A DNA stretch of 64,000 nt from Lutibacter agarilyticus (GTDB taxonomy: Bacteria > Bacteroidota > Bacteroidia > Flavobacteriales > Flavobacteriaceae). The notes below the pieces were generated by a model. It did not search any database. It saw nothing but the letters and a program-made list of their open reading frames with translations, and was not told the DNA's origin. The stretch spans positions 124,001-188,000 of the forward strand of contig NZ_FZNT01000005.1 in assembly GCF_900188235.1 (NCBI RefSeq), read 5' to 3'. Shown in pieces: positions 8,677 through 17,358 of the stretch. Position numbers and translations under genes: made by a program. Position 1 is the first letter of the stretch. The number at the start of each line of letters is the position of its first letter.

Positions 8677-10329
8677 ATGAAAGAATTACAAATAAAAATA
8701 ACTTTTGTATTAATAAATTGCCTGCTATTAACTTCAAGCACTTTCGGACAAAAAGCTCCAAACACATTTAAAAACCCAATTCTTTCTGGATTTTATCCAG
8801 ATCCATCAATTTGCCGTGTCGGAGATACATACTACATGGTTAATTCAAGTTTTGAATGGTTTCCAGGATTACCTATTCATAAAAGCAAGGATTTAGTAAA
8901 TTGGCAAAAAATAGGTCATGGCTTGCATCGTCCAGACCAAATTGTATATAAAGATGGTCTAAAGAATTCTAATGGAATATTTGCACCAAGTATTCGATAT
9001 TATGAAGGTACATTTTATATTATAACTACTATGGTTGGGCAGAGAGGAAATTTTATTATTACTGCTAAAAACCCTTCAGGTCCTTGGAGTGACCCAATGT
9101 GGATAAAAGATGCGCCAGGAATAGATCCTTCGCTTTTTTGGGATGAAGATGGTCGCTGTTATTATACGGGTGCTGGAATTATTGATAAAACACAAGGTGA
9201 ATGGCCTGGTAAAAATGGCGTATGGATGCAGGAAATTGATCCAGATAAAGGTATTTTAATAGGGAAAAAAAAGCAACTGACTTATGGACATGCTTCAAAT
9301 GCTAGATGGGCAGAAGGACCGCATTTGTTTAAAATAAACGGAGAATATGTTTTGTTAATAGGCGAAGGTGGAACATCGGAATTTCATGCAGTTACCATTT
9401 TCAATAGTAAAAATATTTGGGGACCTTATATTCCAAACCATGCAAATCCAATAATGACACACCGTCATTTAGGTTATACTTACCCAATTATTCAAACCGG
9501 ACATGCAGATCTGGTACAAACTCAAAATGGAGATTGGTGGAGTGTATTGTTAGCAAAAAGACCTGTTGATGGATATTCGATTTTGTCACGTGAAACATTC
9601 TTGGCTAAAGTTGAAATGACCAAACAAGAGAGTGGAGTTACTCCAATTTTCAACCCTGAAAAGGGCTTGCTTCAAACAGAACAAGAAAGACCAAATTTAC
9701 CATGGACTCCTATACCTGAACTTAAAGTTATGGATGAATTTGATTCAGAAACCATAGATTTAGAATGGAACTGCCTAAGAACTTACCAAACTCCTTGGTT
9801 TAAACAAGTGAATGGTAACATGGAAATTAACATAGGTCCACAAACTATAAGTGAATGGAAAAACCCTTCATACCTAGCCAAAAGAGTAAAATCTCATAAT
9901 TTTGAAGCAACAACAAAAATGACATTTTCATCAAAAAAAGAAAATGAAAAAGCAGGTCTAGTACTATATAGAAAATCTTCAATACACTATCAATTGCTTA
10001 GAGAAAAAAACAATGTTGTGCTAATAAAAACAATTGCTAAAGAAGTAAATACTGAAAAAGGAGTTCATGAAATAATTGCAAAGAAACCCTACAAAGAAAT
10101 GGAAGTTCTTCTGAAAATTGTAGGTGAAGGCATAAATGTAAAATTCTTTTTTGGTACAAACAAAGATAACTTACAGCAAATTGGAGAGACTCAGGACTTA
10201 TCCAACTTTGGGGATGAAATTGCCTGGGGTTTCAATGGTACTTATATAGGGATGTATGCTACATCATTAGGTGAAAAAAGTAAAAAGAAGGCTTTGTTCG
10301 ATTGGTTTGAGTATAAAAATGAGAATTAA
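8677..10329 (+). CDS. Secreted glycoside hydrolase family 43 protein (beta-xylosidase/arabinofuranosidase-like)
   Basis: The 550-residue protein has a signal peptide (about residues 1-24, ending at a cleavable TFG-Q). A five-bladed propeller domain covers about residues 30-320 with the expected GH43 acidic triad: D42 in YPDPS, D150 in GIDPSLFWD and E213 in WAEGPHLF. The C-terminal ~200 residues look like the concanavalin-type beta-sandwich that follows many beta-xylosidases of this family. The likely role is hydrolysis of xylose- or arabinose-containing oligosaccharides in the periplasm. No SusC/SusD pair or other CAZyme gene is adjacent, so it is not in an evident polysaccharide utilisation locus. 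No T9SS C-terminal sorting domain is visible. Confidence 0.87.
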   Translation: MKELQIKITFVLINCLLLTSSTFGQKAPNTFKNPILSGFYPDPSICRVGDTYYMVNSSFEWFPGLPIHKSKDLVNWQKIGHGLHRPDQIVYKDGLKNSNGIFAPSIRYYEGTFYIITTMVGQRGNFIITAKNPSGPWSDPMWIKDAPGIDPSLFWDEDGRCYYTGAGIIDKTQGEWPGKNGVWMQEIDPDKGILIGKKKQLTYGHASNARWAEGPHLFKINGEYVLLIGEGGTSEFHAVTIFNSKNIWGPYIPNHANPIMTHRHLGYTYPIIQTGHADLVQTQNGDWWSVLLAKRPVDGYSILSRETFLAKVEMTKQESGVTPIFNPEKGLLQTEQERPNLPWTPIPELKVMDEFDSETIDLEWNCLRTYQTPWFKQVNGNMEINIGPQTISEWKNPSYLAKRVKSHNFEATTKMTFSSKKENEKAGLVLYRKSSIHYQLLREKNNVVLIKTIAKEVNTEKGVHEIIAKKPYKEMEVLLKIVGEGINVKFFFGTNKDNLQQIGETQDLSNFGDEIAWGFNGTYIGMYATSLGEKSKKKALFDWFEYKNEN

Positions 10330-10475
10330 AGTACTTCACTCCTTTTGCTTTGTTAATAAATAAAATACATGTTCATTAAATTGCTAAACTTATTTTAGAG
10401 GTCTTTTTCATTAGAATTTAAATTTATTTAATTTAAAAACAATGGTTAATTAATATTAATTCAATTTGAGAACGC

Positions 10476-10483
10476 TATTTTTG
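10476..10483 (+). promoter_or_regulatory. -7 box upstream of HAD phosphatase
   Basis: TATTTTTG matches the Bacteroidota TAnnTTTG box and lies 16 nt before the ATG at 10500. No clear -33 TTG at the right distance. Confidence 0.5.
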
Positions 10484-10499
10484 CACTTCAAAATAAATT

Positions 10500-11309
10500 A
10501 TGGACTTTTCAAAAGTAAAATTGGTTGTTACGGATATGGATGGAACTTTACTAAACTCTCAAAGTAAAGTTAGCGAACAGTTTTTAGGTTATTATAACCA
10601 ATTAAAAAAATTGAACATACAGTTTATAGCTGCAAGTGGGCGACAGTATTTTAGTATAGTAGATAGGTTTGATGAAAGTATACAAAATGAAATTACCATT
10701 GTAGCTGAAAATGGTGCATTTGCAAAACACGGAAACAAAGAATTATTTACGACTAGTATCCCTACAGAACACATTTCAAAAAGCATTCATATTTTACGAG
10801 ATTTAAACAATGTTTATATTGTTTTATGCGGAAAGAAAAGTGCTTATATTGAGACTAAAGATGAAGCATTTGTTACTATGTTTCAAAATTACTATTCTGA
10901 ATACACAATAGTAGAAGACTTAACCAAAGTTACTGATGATACTTTTTTTAAAATAGCGGCTTTCCATTTTGATTGTTCTGAAACCCATATTTACCCTGCT
11001 GTTGAACACCTAGAAAACGAATTACAAGTAATTGTTTCTGGTGAACAATGGTTAGATATTTCTCATTCTAATGCCAACAAAGGTTATGCTTTAAATATTC
11101 TTCAAAATAAATTAGGCATTACTAAACAAGAAACCATGGTTTTTGGAGATTACAACAACGATTTAAAAATGATTGAATTGGCTGATTTTAGTTATGCCAT
11201 GGAAAATGCACATGCAAATGTAAAAAAAGCGGCTAAATTTCAAACAAAAACCAACGATGAGCAAGGTGTAGAATTTATTCTTGAACAACTTATCAACTCT
11301 AGAAGATAA
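10500..11309 (+). CDS. HAD-superfamily hydrolase, Cof-type (subclass IIB)
   Basis: The 269-residue protein begins with motif I as TDMDGTLLNS (nucleophile and acid aspartates) and ends with motif IV as FGDYNNDLKM. The long middle part (about residues 85-185) is the type IIB cap. A conserved lysine in NKGYAL before motif IV completes the set. Such cytosolic enzymes dephosphorylate sugar phosphates, nucleotides or pyridoxal phosphate; substrate cannot be predicted. It stands alone between a GH43 gene and a convergent transporter gene. Confidence 0.9.
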   Translation: MDFSKVKLVVTDMDGTLLNSQSKVSEQFLGYYNQLKKLNIQFIAASGRQYFSIVDRFDESIQNEITIVAENGAFAKHGNKELFTTSIPTEHISKSIHILRDLNNVYIVLCGKKSAYIETKDEAFVTMFQNYYSEYTIVEDLTKVTDDTFFKIAAFHFDCSETHIYPAVEHLENELQVIVSGEQWLDISHSNANKGYALNILQNKLGITKQETMVFGDYNNDLKMIELADFSYAMENAHANVKKAAKFQTKTNDEQGVEFILEQLINSRR

Positions 11310-11387
11310 TAACAACTAACTGATAAATGGATACCTGTCGTCACAATATGACAAATAGAAAACCTATTTCAACTCTCAACACAAAAT

Positions 11388-11412
11388 GTCATTCCTTCGT
11401 AGGCAGAAATCT
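11388..11412. repeat. Single copy of a GTCATTCCT-type intergenic repeat
   Basis: The 25-nt stretch begins GTCATTCCTTCGTAGGCAG and resembles the half-palindromic GTCATTCCTGCG-AAGGCAGGAAT repeats dispersed in many flavobacterial genomes. It contains a small internal dyad (CCT/AGG). It lies in the 153-bp gap between the convergent HAD and transporter genes. Confidence 0.45.
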
Positions 11413-11462
11413 ATTAAAAGACACCCCATTTCGTTTTACTGAATTCAGAATTAAAGAGATTA

Positions 11463-12164
11463 TTAATTAGCTAGAGTCCAATAAACACCAATTACCAAGG
11501 CAAATAAACCACCTGCTAAACGAATGCCTTTAAAAAAGTTTTCATAATGGTCTTGTTTTGAAAATGCAGCAATATTTCCAATAACCATAGCAAAGGCAAT
11601 CATAGCTAATAAAGTTCCGATGGCAAAACCAATAATATATTTGACAGAATCGAATGTTGAAGTAAATCCAATTACGGGCAAAAACAATAAAAAATGTGCA
11701 ACCCCAGCCAATCCGTGAACAAAACCAACAGATAAAGATGCTATTATACCTTGTTTTAAATTTGGGTGCGTATGATTGTGAACTTTATCTGAATGATGTA
11801 TGTGTGAATGCTTATGAATTGCTGGATTTCCATTACTATGAATATGCGTGTGTTTATGCTTTTTATCTTCTTTAAATATTTTAACTAAAATCCAAAAGCC
11901 TAAAAAAATCAATATAATTCCAACAAATTGCTCACTGTGTTGTGAAATTTTTTCAACAGGAACTAATTCTTTAAAAAATAAAAACAACACACCTATTGAT
12001 AGCATTCCAAGTAAATGACCTATTCCCCAAAACAAACCAACCTTCCAAGCTTTCTTTTTACTTTCAATGGCAAATGGAGTTACAGCTGCTAAATGATCAG
12101 GGCCCGAAATTACATGCAATAATGCTGCAATAATACCTGCAAATAAGGGAAAGGTCAGTTCCAT
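11463..12164 (-). CDS. UreH/HupE-like nickel-cobalt type membrane transporter with His-rich loop
   Basis: The 233-residue protein has about six membrane segments. The first carries HVISGPDHLAAVTP, resembling the histidine/aspartate signature (HX4DH in NiCoT proteins) of Ni2+/Co2+ permeases. A cytoplasmic-type loop at about residues 101-135 contains twelve histidines, many alternating with other residues, a likely metal-binding site. The second half begins with a similar GFVHGLAGVAHFLL segment, giving the usual internal pseudo-symmetry. Function is probably uptake or export of a divalent metal; Ni2+ or Co2+ is the family expectation, and the cobalamin-dependent mutase encoded nearby gives a possible need for cobalt. 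It could also be a sulfite-exporter-like relative. Confidence 0.75.
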   Translation of the reverse strand: MELTFPLFAGIIAALLHVISGPDHLAAVTPFAIESKKKAWKVGLFWGIGHLLGMLSIGVLFLFFKELVPVEKISQHSEQFVGIILIFLGFWILVKIFKEDKKHKHTHIHSNGNPAIHKHSHIHHSDKVHNHTHPNLKQGIIASLSVGFVHGLAGVAHFLLFLPVIGFTSTFDSVKYIIGFAIGTLLAMIAFAMVIGNIAAFSKQDHYENFFKGIRLAGGLFALVIGVYWTLAN

Positions 12165-12213
12165 TCATCTAAATTTTTACAAGTTAAATTTACAAGAATA
12201 AATTCTTTTTTCA

Positions 12214-12250
12214 CATAAAAAAGCCAAGATAAAAAATTCTATCTTGACTT
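12214..12250 (-). terminator. Terminator of the second CoA-transferase gene
   Basis: Read on the minus strand, an 11-bp stem with one mismatch (arms 12250-12240 and 12231-12221) is followed by six T. It begins 22 nt after the stop of the CoA-transferase at 12273. Confidence 0.75.
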
Positions 12251-12272
12251 GTATTTAACTATTCGTTAATAT

Positions 12273-13544
12273 TTAATTTCGGGTTTCATCAAAATAAGAT
12301 TTAGCGATAGCCTCTCTATGATCTGGATGTGCAATATTTACCAAAGCTTTTACACGTTGTTTAATTGTTTTTCCATATAAATCGGCAACACCATATTCTG
12401 TAGCAATATATTGCACATGAGATCTTGTAGTTACCACACCTGCACCTTTATTTAAAAATGGCACAATTCTGCTAATCCCTTTTTTAGTTTGAGAAGGCAA
12501 CGCAATAATAGCTTTACCACCTTCACTTAAACTTGCCCCTCTAATAAAATCCATTTGACCACCAACGCCTGAAAACATATTGGCTCCTATAGAATCTGCA
12601 CATACTTGCCCAGTTACATCAACTTGAATGGCTGAATTTATAGCAACCATTTTAGGGTTCTGACGAATGTTAGCAACGTTATTGGTATAATCACAAGAAC
12701 GCATTTCAATAAACGGATTGTCATCAACGTAATCGTACAATCGCTTTGAACCTCCTAAAAAAGTAGTCAATGCTCTTCCTGCATTTATACCCTTATAATT
12801 TCCGTTAATTACGTTTGATAAAATTAAATCAATCACTCCATCTGAAAACATTTCAGTATGTAAACCTAAATCTTTATGATTTCCCAAACGAGATAAAACC
12901 GCATTTGGAATCGATCCAATTCCCATTTGCAAGGTACTTCTATCCTCAATTAATTGCGCCACATAATCGCCTATTTTACTTTCAATAGCTGTAGGTGTTG
13001 CATTTTTAAACTCGTGAATTGGCTCGCTAAATTCAACAAATGTATTTAATTCTGAAATATGAATCAATCCTTCACCATGAACTCTTGGCATTTGATCGTT
13101 TATTTGTGCTATTACATGTTTTGCATTTGTAATTACCGCTAAAATGGCTTCCACAGAAACACCTAAAGAACAATAGCCGTGCTTATCTGGAGTTGACACC
13201 TGAATTAAAGCTACATCAACAGGCAATACATTTCTTTTAAATAAATTTGGCACTTCACTTAAAAAAACTGGGGTATAAGAGCCGTTTCCTGCTTTTAAGG
13301 TATGACGCACATTTTTACCTATAAATAGTGAGTTTACATGAAAACTATCTTTATAAATTGGGTCTGCATAAGGTGTTTTTCCTTCAATATGTAAATGACA
13401 AACTTCAACATCTCTTAACTCTTCATGTCTCGCAGACATGGCATTTATTAACTCCTGAGGAGCTGCCGCTGCCGCCTGAATATAAACTCTATCGTTAGAT
13501 TTTATAACTTCTACGGCTTCTGCCGCTGATACTGCTTTATACAT
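12273..13544 (-). CDS. Acetyl-CoA hydrolase/CoA-transferase family protein (second paralogue)
   Basis: This 423-residue protein is clearly homologous over its full length to the CoA-transferase at 3037-4326: it shares GIGSIPNAVL, HTEMFSDGVIDL with the likely catalytic glutamate, GVGGQMDFIRGASL and a TTRSHVQYIATEYG segment. It would transfer CoA between short-chain acids. It has its own terminator and is transcribed divergently from map, so it is regulated apart from the mmd-mut cluster. The paralogues probably differ in substrate (for example acetate versus succinate or propionate), which is inference. Confidence 0.85.
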   Translation of the reverse strand: MYKAVSAAEAVEVIKSNDRVYIQAAAAAPQELINAMSARHEELRDVEVCHLHIEGKTPYADPIYKDSFHVNSLFIGKNVRHTLKAGNGSYTPVFLSEVPNLFKRNVLPVDVALIQVSTPDKHGYCSLGVSVEAILAVITNAKHVIAQINDQMPRVHGEGLIHISELNTFVEFSEPIHEFKNATPTAIESKIGDYVAQLIEDRSTLQMGIGSIPNAVLSRLGNHKDLGLHTEMFSDGVIDLILSNVINGNYKGINAGRALTTFLGGSKRLYDYVDDNPFIEMRSCDYTNNVANIRQNPKMVAINSAIQVDVTGQVCADSIGANMFSGVGGQMDFIRGASLSEGGKAIIALPSQTKKGISRIVPFLNKGAGVVTTRSHVQYIATEYGVADLYGKTIKQRVKALVNIAHPDHREAIAKSYFDETRN

Positions 13545-13690
13545 ATTCCCTTGTTTAATTTATTAAAATACTACAAAAAAACAAATTTAATGATAATTAT
13601 GTAATTTTACACTTTTAAACAAGCTATTTATTACACTTTATTCATTTTAAGCAATTCACTCTACAGTTTAATAAATTCTTTTTTTTAAAG

Positions 13691-13698
13691 TACCTTTG
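13691..13698 (+). promoter_or_regulatory. -7 promoter box of map
   Basis: TACCTTTG is an exact TAnnTTTG box 21 nt before the ATG at 13720. It overlaps an in-frame TTG at 13696, which argues against that TTG being the start codon. Confidence 0.65.
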
Positions 13699-13719
13699 CA
13701 AAATAAATTTTCAGAAGAA

Positions 13720-14538
13720 ATGATCAAGATTAAAACTCGTGAAGAAATTGAATTAATGCGTGAAAGTGCATTAATTGTTTCAAAAACATTAGGAATATTA
13801 GCAAAAGAAGTAAAACCTGGGGTTACTACGTTACATTTAGATAAATTAGCAGAAGAATTTATTAGAGATCAAGGAGCTATTCCTGGATTTTTAGGATTGT
13901 ACGATTTCCCTAATACACTTTGTATGAGTCCGAATGCACAAGTGGTACACGGTATTCCTAGCAATAAACCGTTAGTTGAAGGTGATATTATCTCCATTGA
14001 TTGTGGCGCCTTAAAAAATGGATTTTACGGAGACCATGCCTATACTTTTGAAGTTGGAGAAATTGATCCTGAAACAAAAAAATTATTACAAGTTACCAAA
14101 GAAAGTTTGTACGAAGGTATTCGTGAGTATAAAGCAGGTAATAGAGTTGGTGATGTTGGTTTTGCAATTCAAAATTACTGTGAAAATCATGGATACGGAA
14201 TTGTTAGAGAATTGGTAGGTCACGGTTTAGGTAAAAAAATGCACGAAGATCCTGAAATGCCTAATTATGGAAGAAGAGGTAGAGGTAAAAAATTTACAGA
14301 AGGAATGGTGGTTGCTATTGAGCCTATGGTAAATTTAGGAACACATAAAATTAACCAATTGAATGATGGTTGGACTATTTTAACACAAGATGGAAAACCT
14401 AGCGCGCATTTTGAACATGATGTTGCTATTGTAAATGGAAAACCTGAATTACTTTCTACTTTTAAATACGTGTATGCAGCACTTGGAATTGAAAGTAATG
14501 AAGAGGATGAGTTTAGAGAAACTCCATTAATTGTTTAA
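13720..14538 (+). CDS. map: Methionine aminopeptidase type I
   Basis: The 272-residue cytosolic metalloprotease removes the initiator methionine from nascent proteins. The five metal ligands are all visible: Asp in SIDCGA, Asp in YGDHAY, His in GHGLGKKMHEDP, Glu in AIEPMV and Glu in HFEHDVAI. The frame extends upstream to a TTG at 13696, but that codon lies inside a promoter -7 box, so the ATG at 13720 (protein starting MIKIKTREE) is chosen. A methyltransferase gene follows after 24 nt, probably on the same transcript. Confidence 0.96.
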   Translation: MIKIKTREEIELMRESALIVSKTLGILAKEVKPGVTTLHLDKLAEEFIRDQGAIPGFLGLYDFPNTLCMSPNAQVVHGIPSNKPLVEGDIISIDCGALKNGFYGDHAYTFEVGEIDPETKKLLQVTKESLYEGIREYKAGNRVGDVGFAIQNYCENHGYGIVRELVGHGLGKKMHEDPEMPNYGRRGRGKKFTEGMVVAIEPMVNLGTHKINQLNDGWTILTQDGKPSAHFEHDVAIVNGKPELLSTFKYVYAALGIESNEEDEFRETPLIV

Positions 14539-14562
14539 CATATAGTGAGCAATTAAACGTAG

Positions 14563-15330
14563 ATGGTAAGTAAACTGTTTAAATTTTTTCTGAATTTAAT
14601 TCCAAGACCTTTTTTAATTAAAATAAGTTATTGGGTTAGTCCCATTGTATCTTTCTTTTTAAAAGGAAACACGTATTCTGACCCAATTGATGGAAAAAGT
14701 TATCGTAAATTTTTACCTTATGGTTATGGCGAGCAACGAGAAAATGCCTTAGCTCCAGGAACCTTATCGTTAGAACGCCACCGATTACTTTGGCTCTATT
14801 TAAAAAACGAAACCGATTTTTTTACTGCACCTAAAAAAGTATTACACATTGCCCCAGAACAATGCTTTTTAAAATTGTTTAAACAGCAACAAAACCTACA
14901 TTATATTACTGCAGATTTATATTCGCCCATTGCTGATGTAAAAGCAGATATTTGTGATTTACCTTTTGAAGAAAATTCGTTTGATGTTGTTTTTTGTAAT
15001 CATGTTTTAGAACATATTGAAGACGATAAAAAAGCCATGAGTGAATTGTACCGTGTGTTAAAACCTGGAGGTTTAGGTATTTTTCAAATTCCGCAAGATT
15101 TAACTTTAGAAAATACCTACGAAGATTTTTCAATTACCTCGAAAGAAGAAAGAAAAAAACATTTTGGTCAATACGATCACGTTCGTATTTATGGAAAAGA
15201 CTATTTTAACAAGCTTAGAGCTGCTGGGTTTATTGTTGAAGAAATCAATTATTCTAAAACACTAAAACCTGAATTAGTCACCAAATACTGCTTAACAAAA
15301 GGTGAAATTTTACCAGTTTGCTCTAAATAA
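14563..15330 (+). CDS. Class I SAM-dependent methyltransferase
   Basis: In this 255-residue protein the Rossmann core sits in the middle: KVLHIAPEQ (in place of the usual glycine-rich motif I), then DICDLPFEENSFDVVFCNHVLEHI, then YRVLKPGG, the usual run of the methyltransf_11-type fold. Residues 1-35 are hydrophobic with a PRPFLIKISYW segment, perhaps membrane associated. The substrate is unknown. It follows map by 24 nt and converges on apbE with only 2 nt between the stop codons. Confidence 0.82.
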   Translation: MVSKLFKFFLNLIPRPFLIKISYWVSPIVSFFLKGNTYSDPIDGKSYRKFLPYGYGEQRENALAPGTLSLERHRLLWLYLKNETDFFTAPKKVLHIAPEQCFLKLFKQQQNLHYITADLYSPIADVKADICDLPFEENSFDVVFCNHVLEHIEDDKKAMSELYRVLKPGGLGIFQIPQDLTLENTYEDFSITSKEERKKHFGQYDHVRIYGKDYFNKLRAAGFIVEEINYSKTLKPELVTKYCLTKGEILPVCSK

Positions 15331-15332
15331 AT

Positions 15333-16319
15333 TTAATTATCAAAATTAGTTGAAGTGGTTGTTTTCATTTCTCCATTCTCATCAACATAAATTAAGAAAG
15401 CCTTTAATTCTGGGTGGTTTTTTAGAAATTGTTGCGTTTTTTCTAATCCCATCGCCATAAAAGCAGTTGCATAACCGTCAACATCTGCACAATCAGATTT
15501 TGATATTACGGATGCGCTTAACAAATTACTTTCCGAAGCAAAACCAGTTTTGGTGTTTATGGTATGTACATATTTTTTACCACCTTCTGTAGTTCGAAAT
15601 TTTCGATAATTACCTGAAGTTGCAATAGATTCATCATGCAGTTGAATAGTTGTAGCAAAGGAACGAGACCCATCAAAATTTGGATTTTCAATAGCAATTC
15701 TCCAAGGAATATTTTTCTCATTTACACCACGTGCTCTAATTTCACCTCCAATTTCAACCAAATAATTTGTTATGTTGTATTGTTCAAAAAGCCTACCAAC
15801 AACATCAACTAAATAACCTTTACCAATAGCATTAAAATCGAAATAAATTTCTGGATATTTTTTTACCACCTTACCATTTTCAATTTTAACCTTATCAAAC
15901 CCAACAAACTTTAATAATTCTTTGATTTTTAATGAATCGAGGTCTTCAATTTTAGTTCCAGGCCCAAATCCCCAAGCATTCACCAATACTCCAATTGTAG
16001 GATCAAAATCTCCATTAGTTTCTTTATAAATCTTTTCTGACTTCAAAAAAACTTCTTCAAAATAAGCGTCAATTAAAACAGTGCTATCACCTTTATTTAT
16101 TTTTGAAATGTCAGAAGTAGGAATATAGGTAGAAGTAGATTTATTAATTGCTTTAATTAAGCTATCAATTTTAGGTTGAAAATCAATAGTTCTCGCATCA
16201 ATATAACGTATTGAAAATGTGGTTCCAATAGCATTTCCTTGCAGTATTTTTAAATTATTCTCTTTATTTTCACACGAAAAAAACAGAAATACAATAACAA
16301 TAACAGCATATTTTTTCAT
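15333..16319 (-). CDS. apbE: FAD:protein FMN transferase, lipoprotein
   Basis: The 328-residue ApbE-family protein has a lipoprotein signal (residues 1-16, ending FFSC with C16 as the lipidated residue), placing it on the periplasmic face. Conserved parts include GNAIGTTFSIRY near the start, DFNAIGKGYLVD, the EIGGEIRARG segment and TSGNYRKF; a TSESNLLSASV-like region and an aspartate-rich DCADVDGYATAFM segment follow near the Mg2+ site. It transfers FMN from FAD to threonine in NqrB and NqrC. The nqr operon begins 1.5 kb away on the same strand but is separated by other genes and a terminator. Confidence 0.93.
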   Translation of the reverse strand: MKKYAVIVIVFLFFSCENKENNLKILQGNAIGTTFSIRYIDARTIDFQPKIDSLIKAINKSTSTYIPTSDISKINKGDSTVLIDAYFEEVFLKSEKIYKETNGDFDPTIGVLVNAWGFGPGTKIEDLDSLKIKELLKFVGFDKVKIENGKVVKKYPEIYFDFNAIGKGYLVDVVGRLFEQYNITNYLVEIGGEIRARGVNEKNIPWRIAIENPNFDGSRSFATTIQLHDESIATSGNYRKFRTTEGGKKYVHTINTKTGFASESNLLSASVISKSDCADVDGYATAFMAMGLEKTQQFLKNHPELKAFLIYVDENGEMKTTTSTNFDN

Positions 16320-16358
16320 TACTAAAGTATCTTTTTAATTATTAAATAAAATAGACTT

Positions 16359-16366
16359 CAAAGATA
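16359..16366 (-). promoter_or_regulatory. -7 promoter box of apbE
   Basis: On the minus strand this reads TATCTTTG, an exact TAnnTTTG match, 39 nt upstream of the apbE ATG. No convincing -33 box. Confidence 0.5.
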
Positions 16367-16433
16367 CTATTAAAATATATCTTAAAAACATCTTAAATTT
16401 TAAGATTTATGATAAAGCGACGGGTATTTTTTT

Positions 16434-16441
16434 TAACTTTG
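16434..16441 (+). promoter_or_regulatory. -7 promoter box of the OmpA-type gene
   Basis: TAACTTTG is an exact TAnnTTTG box 25 nt before the ATG at 16467. The -33 element is not clear. Confidence 0.55.
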
Positions 16442-16466
16442 TAACTCTTAAATTTTTAAATATATT

Positions 16467-17306
16467 ATGAAGAAATTAATTGTATTAATGGTGCTAGCAT
16501 CTGTTGTGCTAAGTTCATGTGTTTCAAACAAGAAATACGCCGAGTTAGAAGGAAATTATAGTGCAAAAAGCCAAGAATTAGTTGATGCAAAAGCTGATCT
16601 AATGAAATGTCAAGTTGAAAATGAAAGTAAAATTTCTTCACTTGAACAAAGAATTGTTGATTTAAACAAGGATAAAGAAAAAACATTGGAGTATGTTGAC
16701 AATTTAACTGTACTTTCAAAATCTGCTTCTGACAACATTAAAGAAACATTAGCTCAAATGGGTAAAAAAGATGAATATATTCAGTATATTCAAAAAGCAG
16801 TTACCAAAAAAGATTCAATTAATTTAGCTCTTGGATATAAATTAAAAAGTGTGTTAGCTGATGGATTTAGCGATGAAGACATTGAAGTGAACGTTGAAAA
16901 AACAGTTGTTTACATTTCAATTGCTGATAAATTATTATTCAAAAGTGGAAGCGCAACAATTTCTCCTAAAGCTAAAGAAGTGTTAGGTAAAGTTGCTGAA
17001 GTTATTGGAGCTCAACCTGACCTAGAAGTTATGGTTGAAGGTTATACTGATAACAAACCTATTAAAACTTCTTGTATTAAAGATAACTGGGATTTAAGTG
17101 TGAAACGTTCTACTTCAGTTATTAGAGTATTACAAGACGACTTTAACATTGAGCCTGCTCGTTTAGTAGCTGCAGGTAGAAGTGAGTATATGCCTTTAGC
17201 AAGTAATGATACAGTTGAAGGAAGATCTAAAAATAGAAGAACTCGTATCGTTTTAATGCCTCAATTAGATCAATTCTTTGATTTATTAGAGCAAAAAGTA
17301 GACTAA
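16467..17306 (+). CDS. OmpA-family outer membrane lipoprotein
   Basis: The 279-residue protein begins with a lipoprotein signal whose lipobox ends in SSC at about residue 17. A coiled-coil region of heptad-like charged residues spans about 25-100. The C-terminal ~125 residues are an OmpA-type peptidoglycan-binding domain with LLFKSGSATISPKAKEVL, VEGYTDNKPI and the terminal SKNRRTRIVL motif. It would link the outer membrane to the cell wall. It shares a bidirectional terminator with the convergent small gene downstream. Confidence 0.9.
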   Translation: MKKLIVLMVLASVVLSSCVSNKKYAELEGNYSAKSQELVDAKADLMKCQVENESKISSLEQRIVDLNKDKEKTLEYVDNLTVLSKSASDNIKETLAQMGKKDEYIQYIQKAVTKKDSINLALGYKLKSVLADGFSDEDIEVNVEKTVVYISIADKLLFKSGSATISPKAKEVLGKVAEVIGAQPDLEVMVEGYTDNKPIKTSCIKDNWDLSVKRSTSVIRVLQDDFNIEPARLVAAGRSEYMPLASNDTVEGRSKNRRTRIVLMPQLDQFFDLLEQKVD

Positions 17307-17325
17307 TAAAGTTCATCTTATATAT

Positions 17326-17356
17326 AAAAAGCCTCTTCAATTGAAGAGGCTTTTTT
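17326..17356. terminator. Bidirectional terminator between the OmpA-type gene and the 125-residue gene
   Basis: A perfect 15-bp palindromic stem (17326-17340 with 17341-17355) is bordered by A5 and T6, so it can work on both strands for the two convergent genes. Confidence 0.93.
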
Positions 17357-17358
17357 AG

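Noticed and set aside
13696-13719. TTG start for map
   Set aside because: The TTG lies in the TACCTTTG promoter box; the ATG at 13720 gives the normal MetAP N-terminus.
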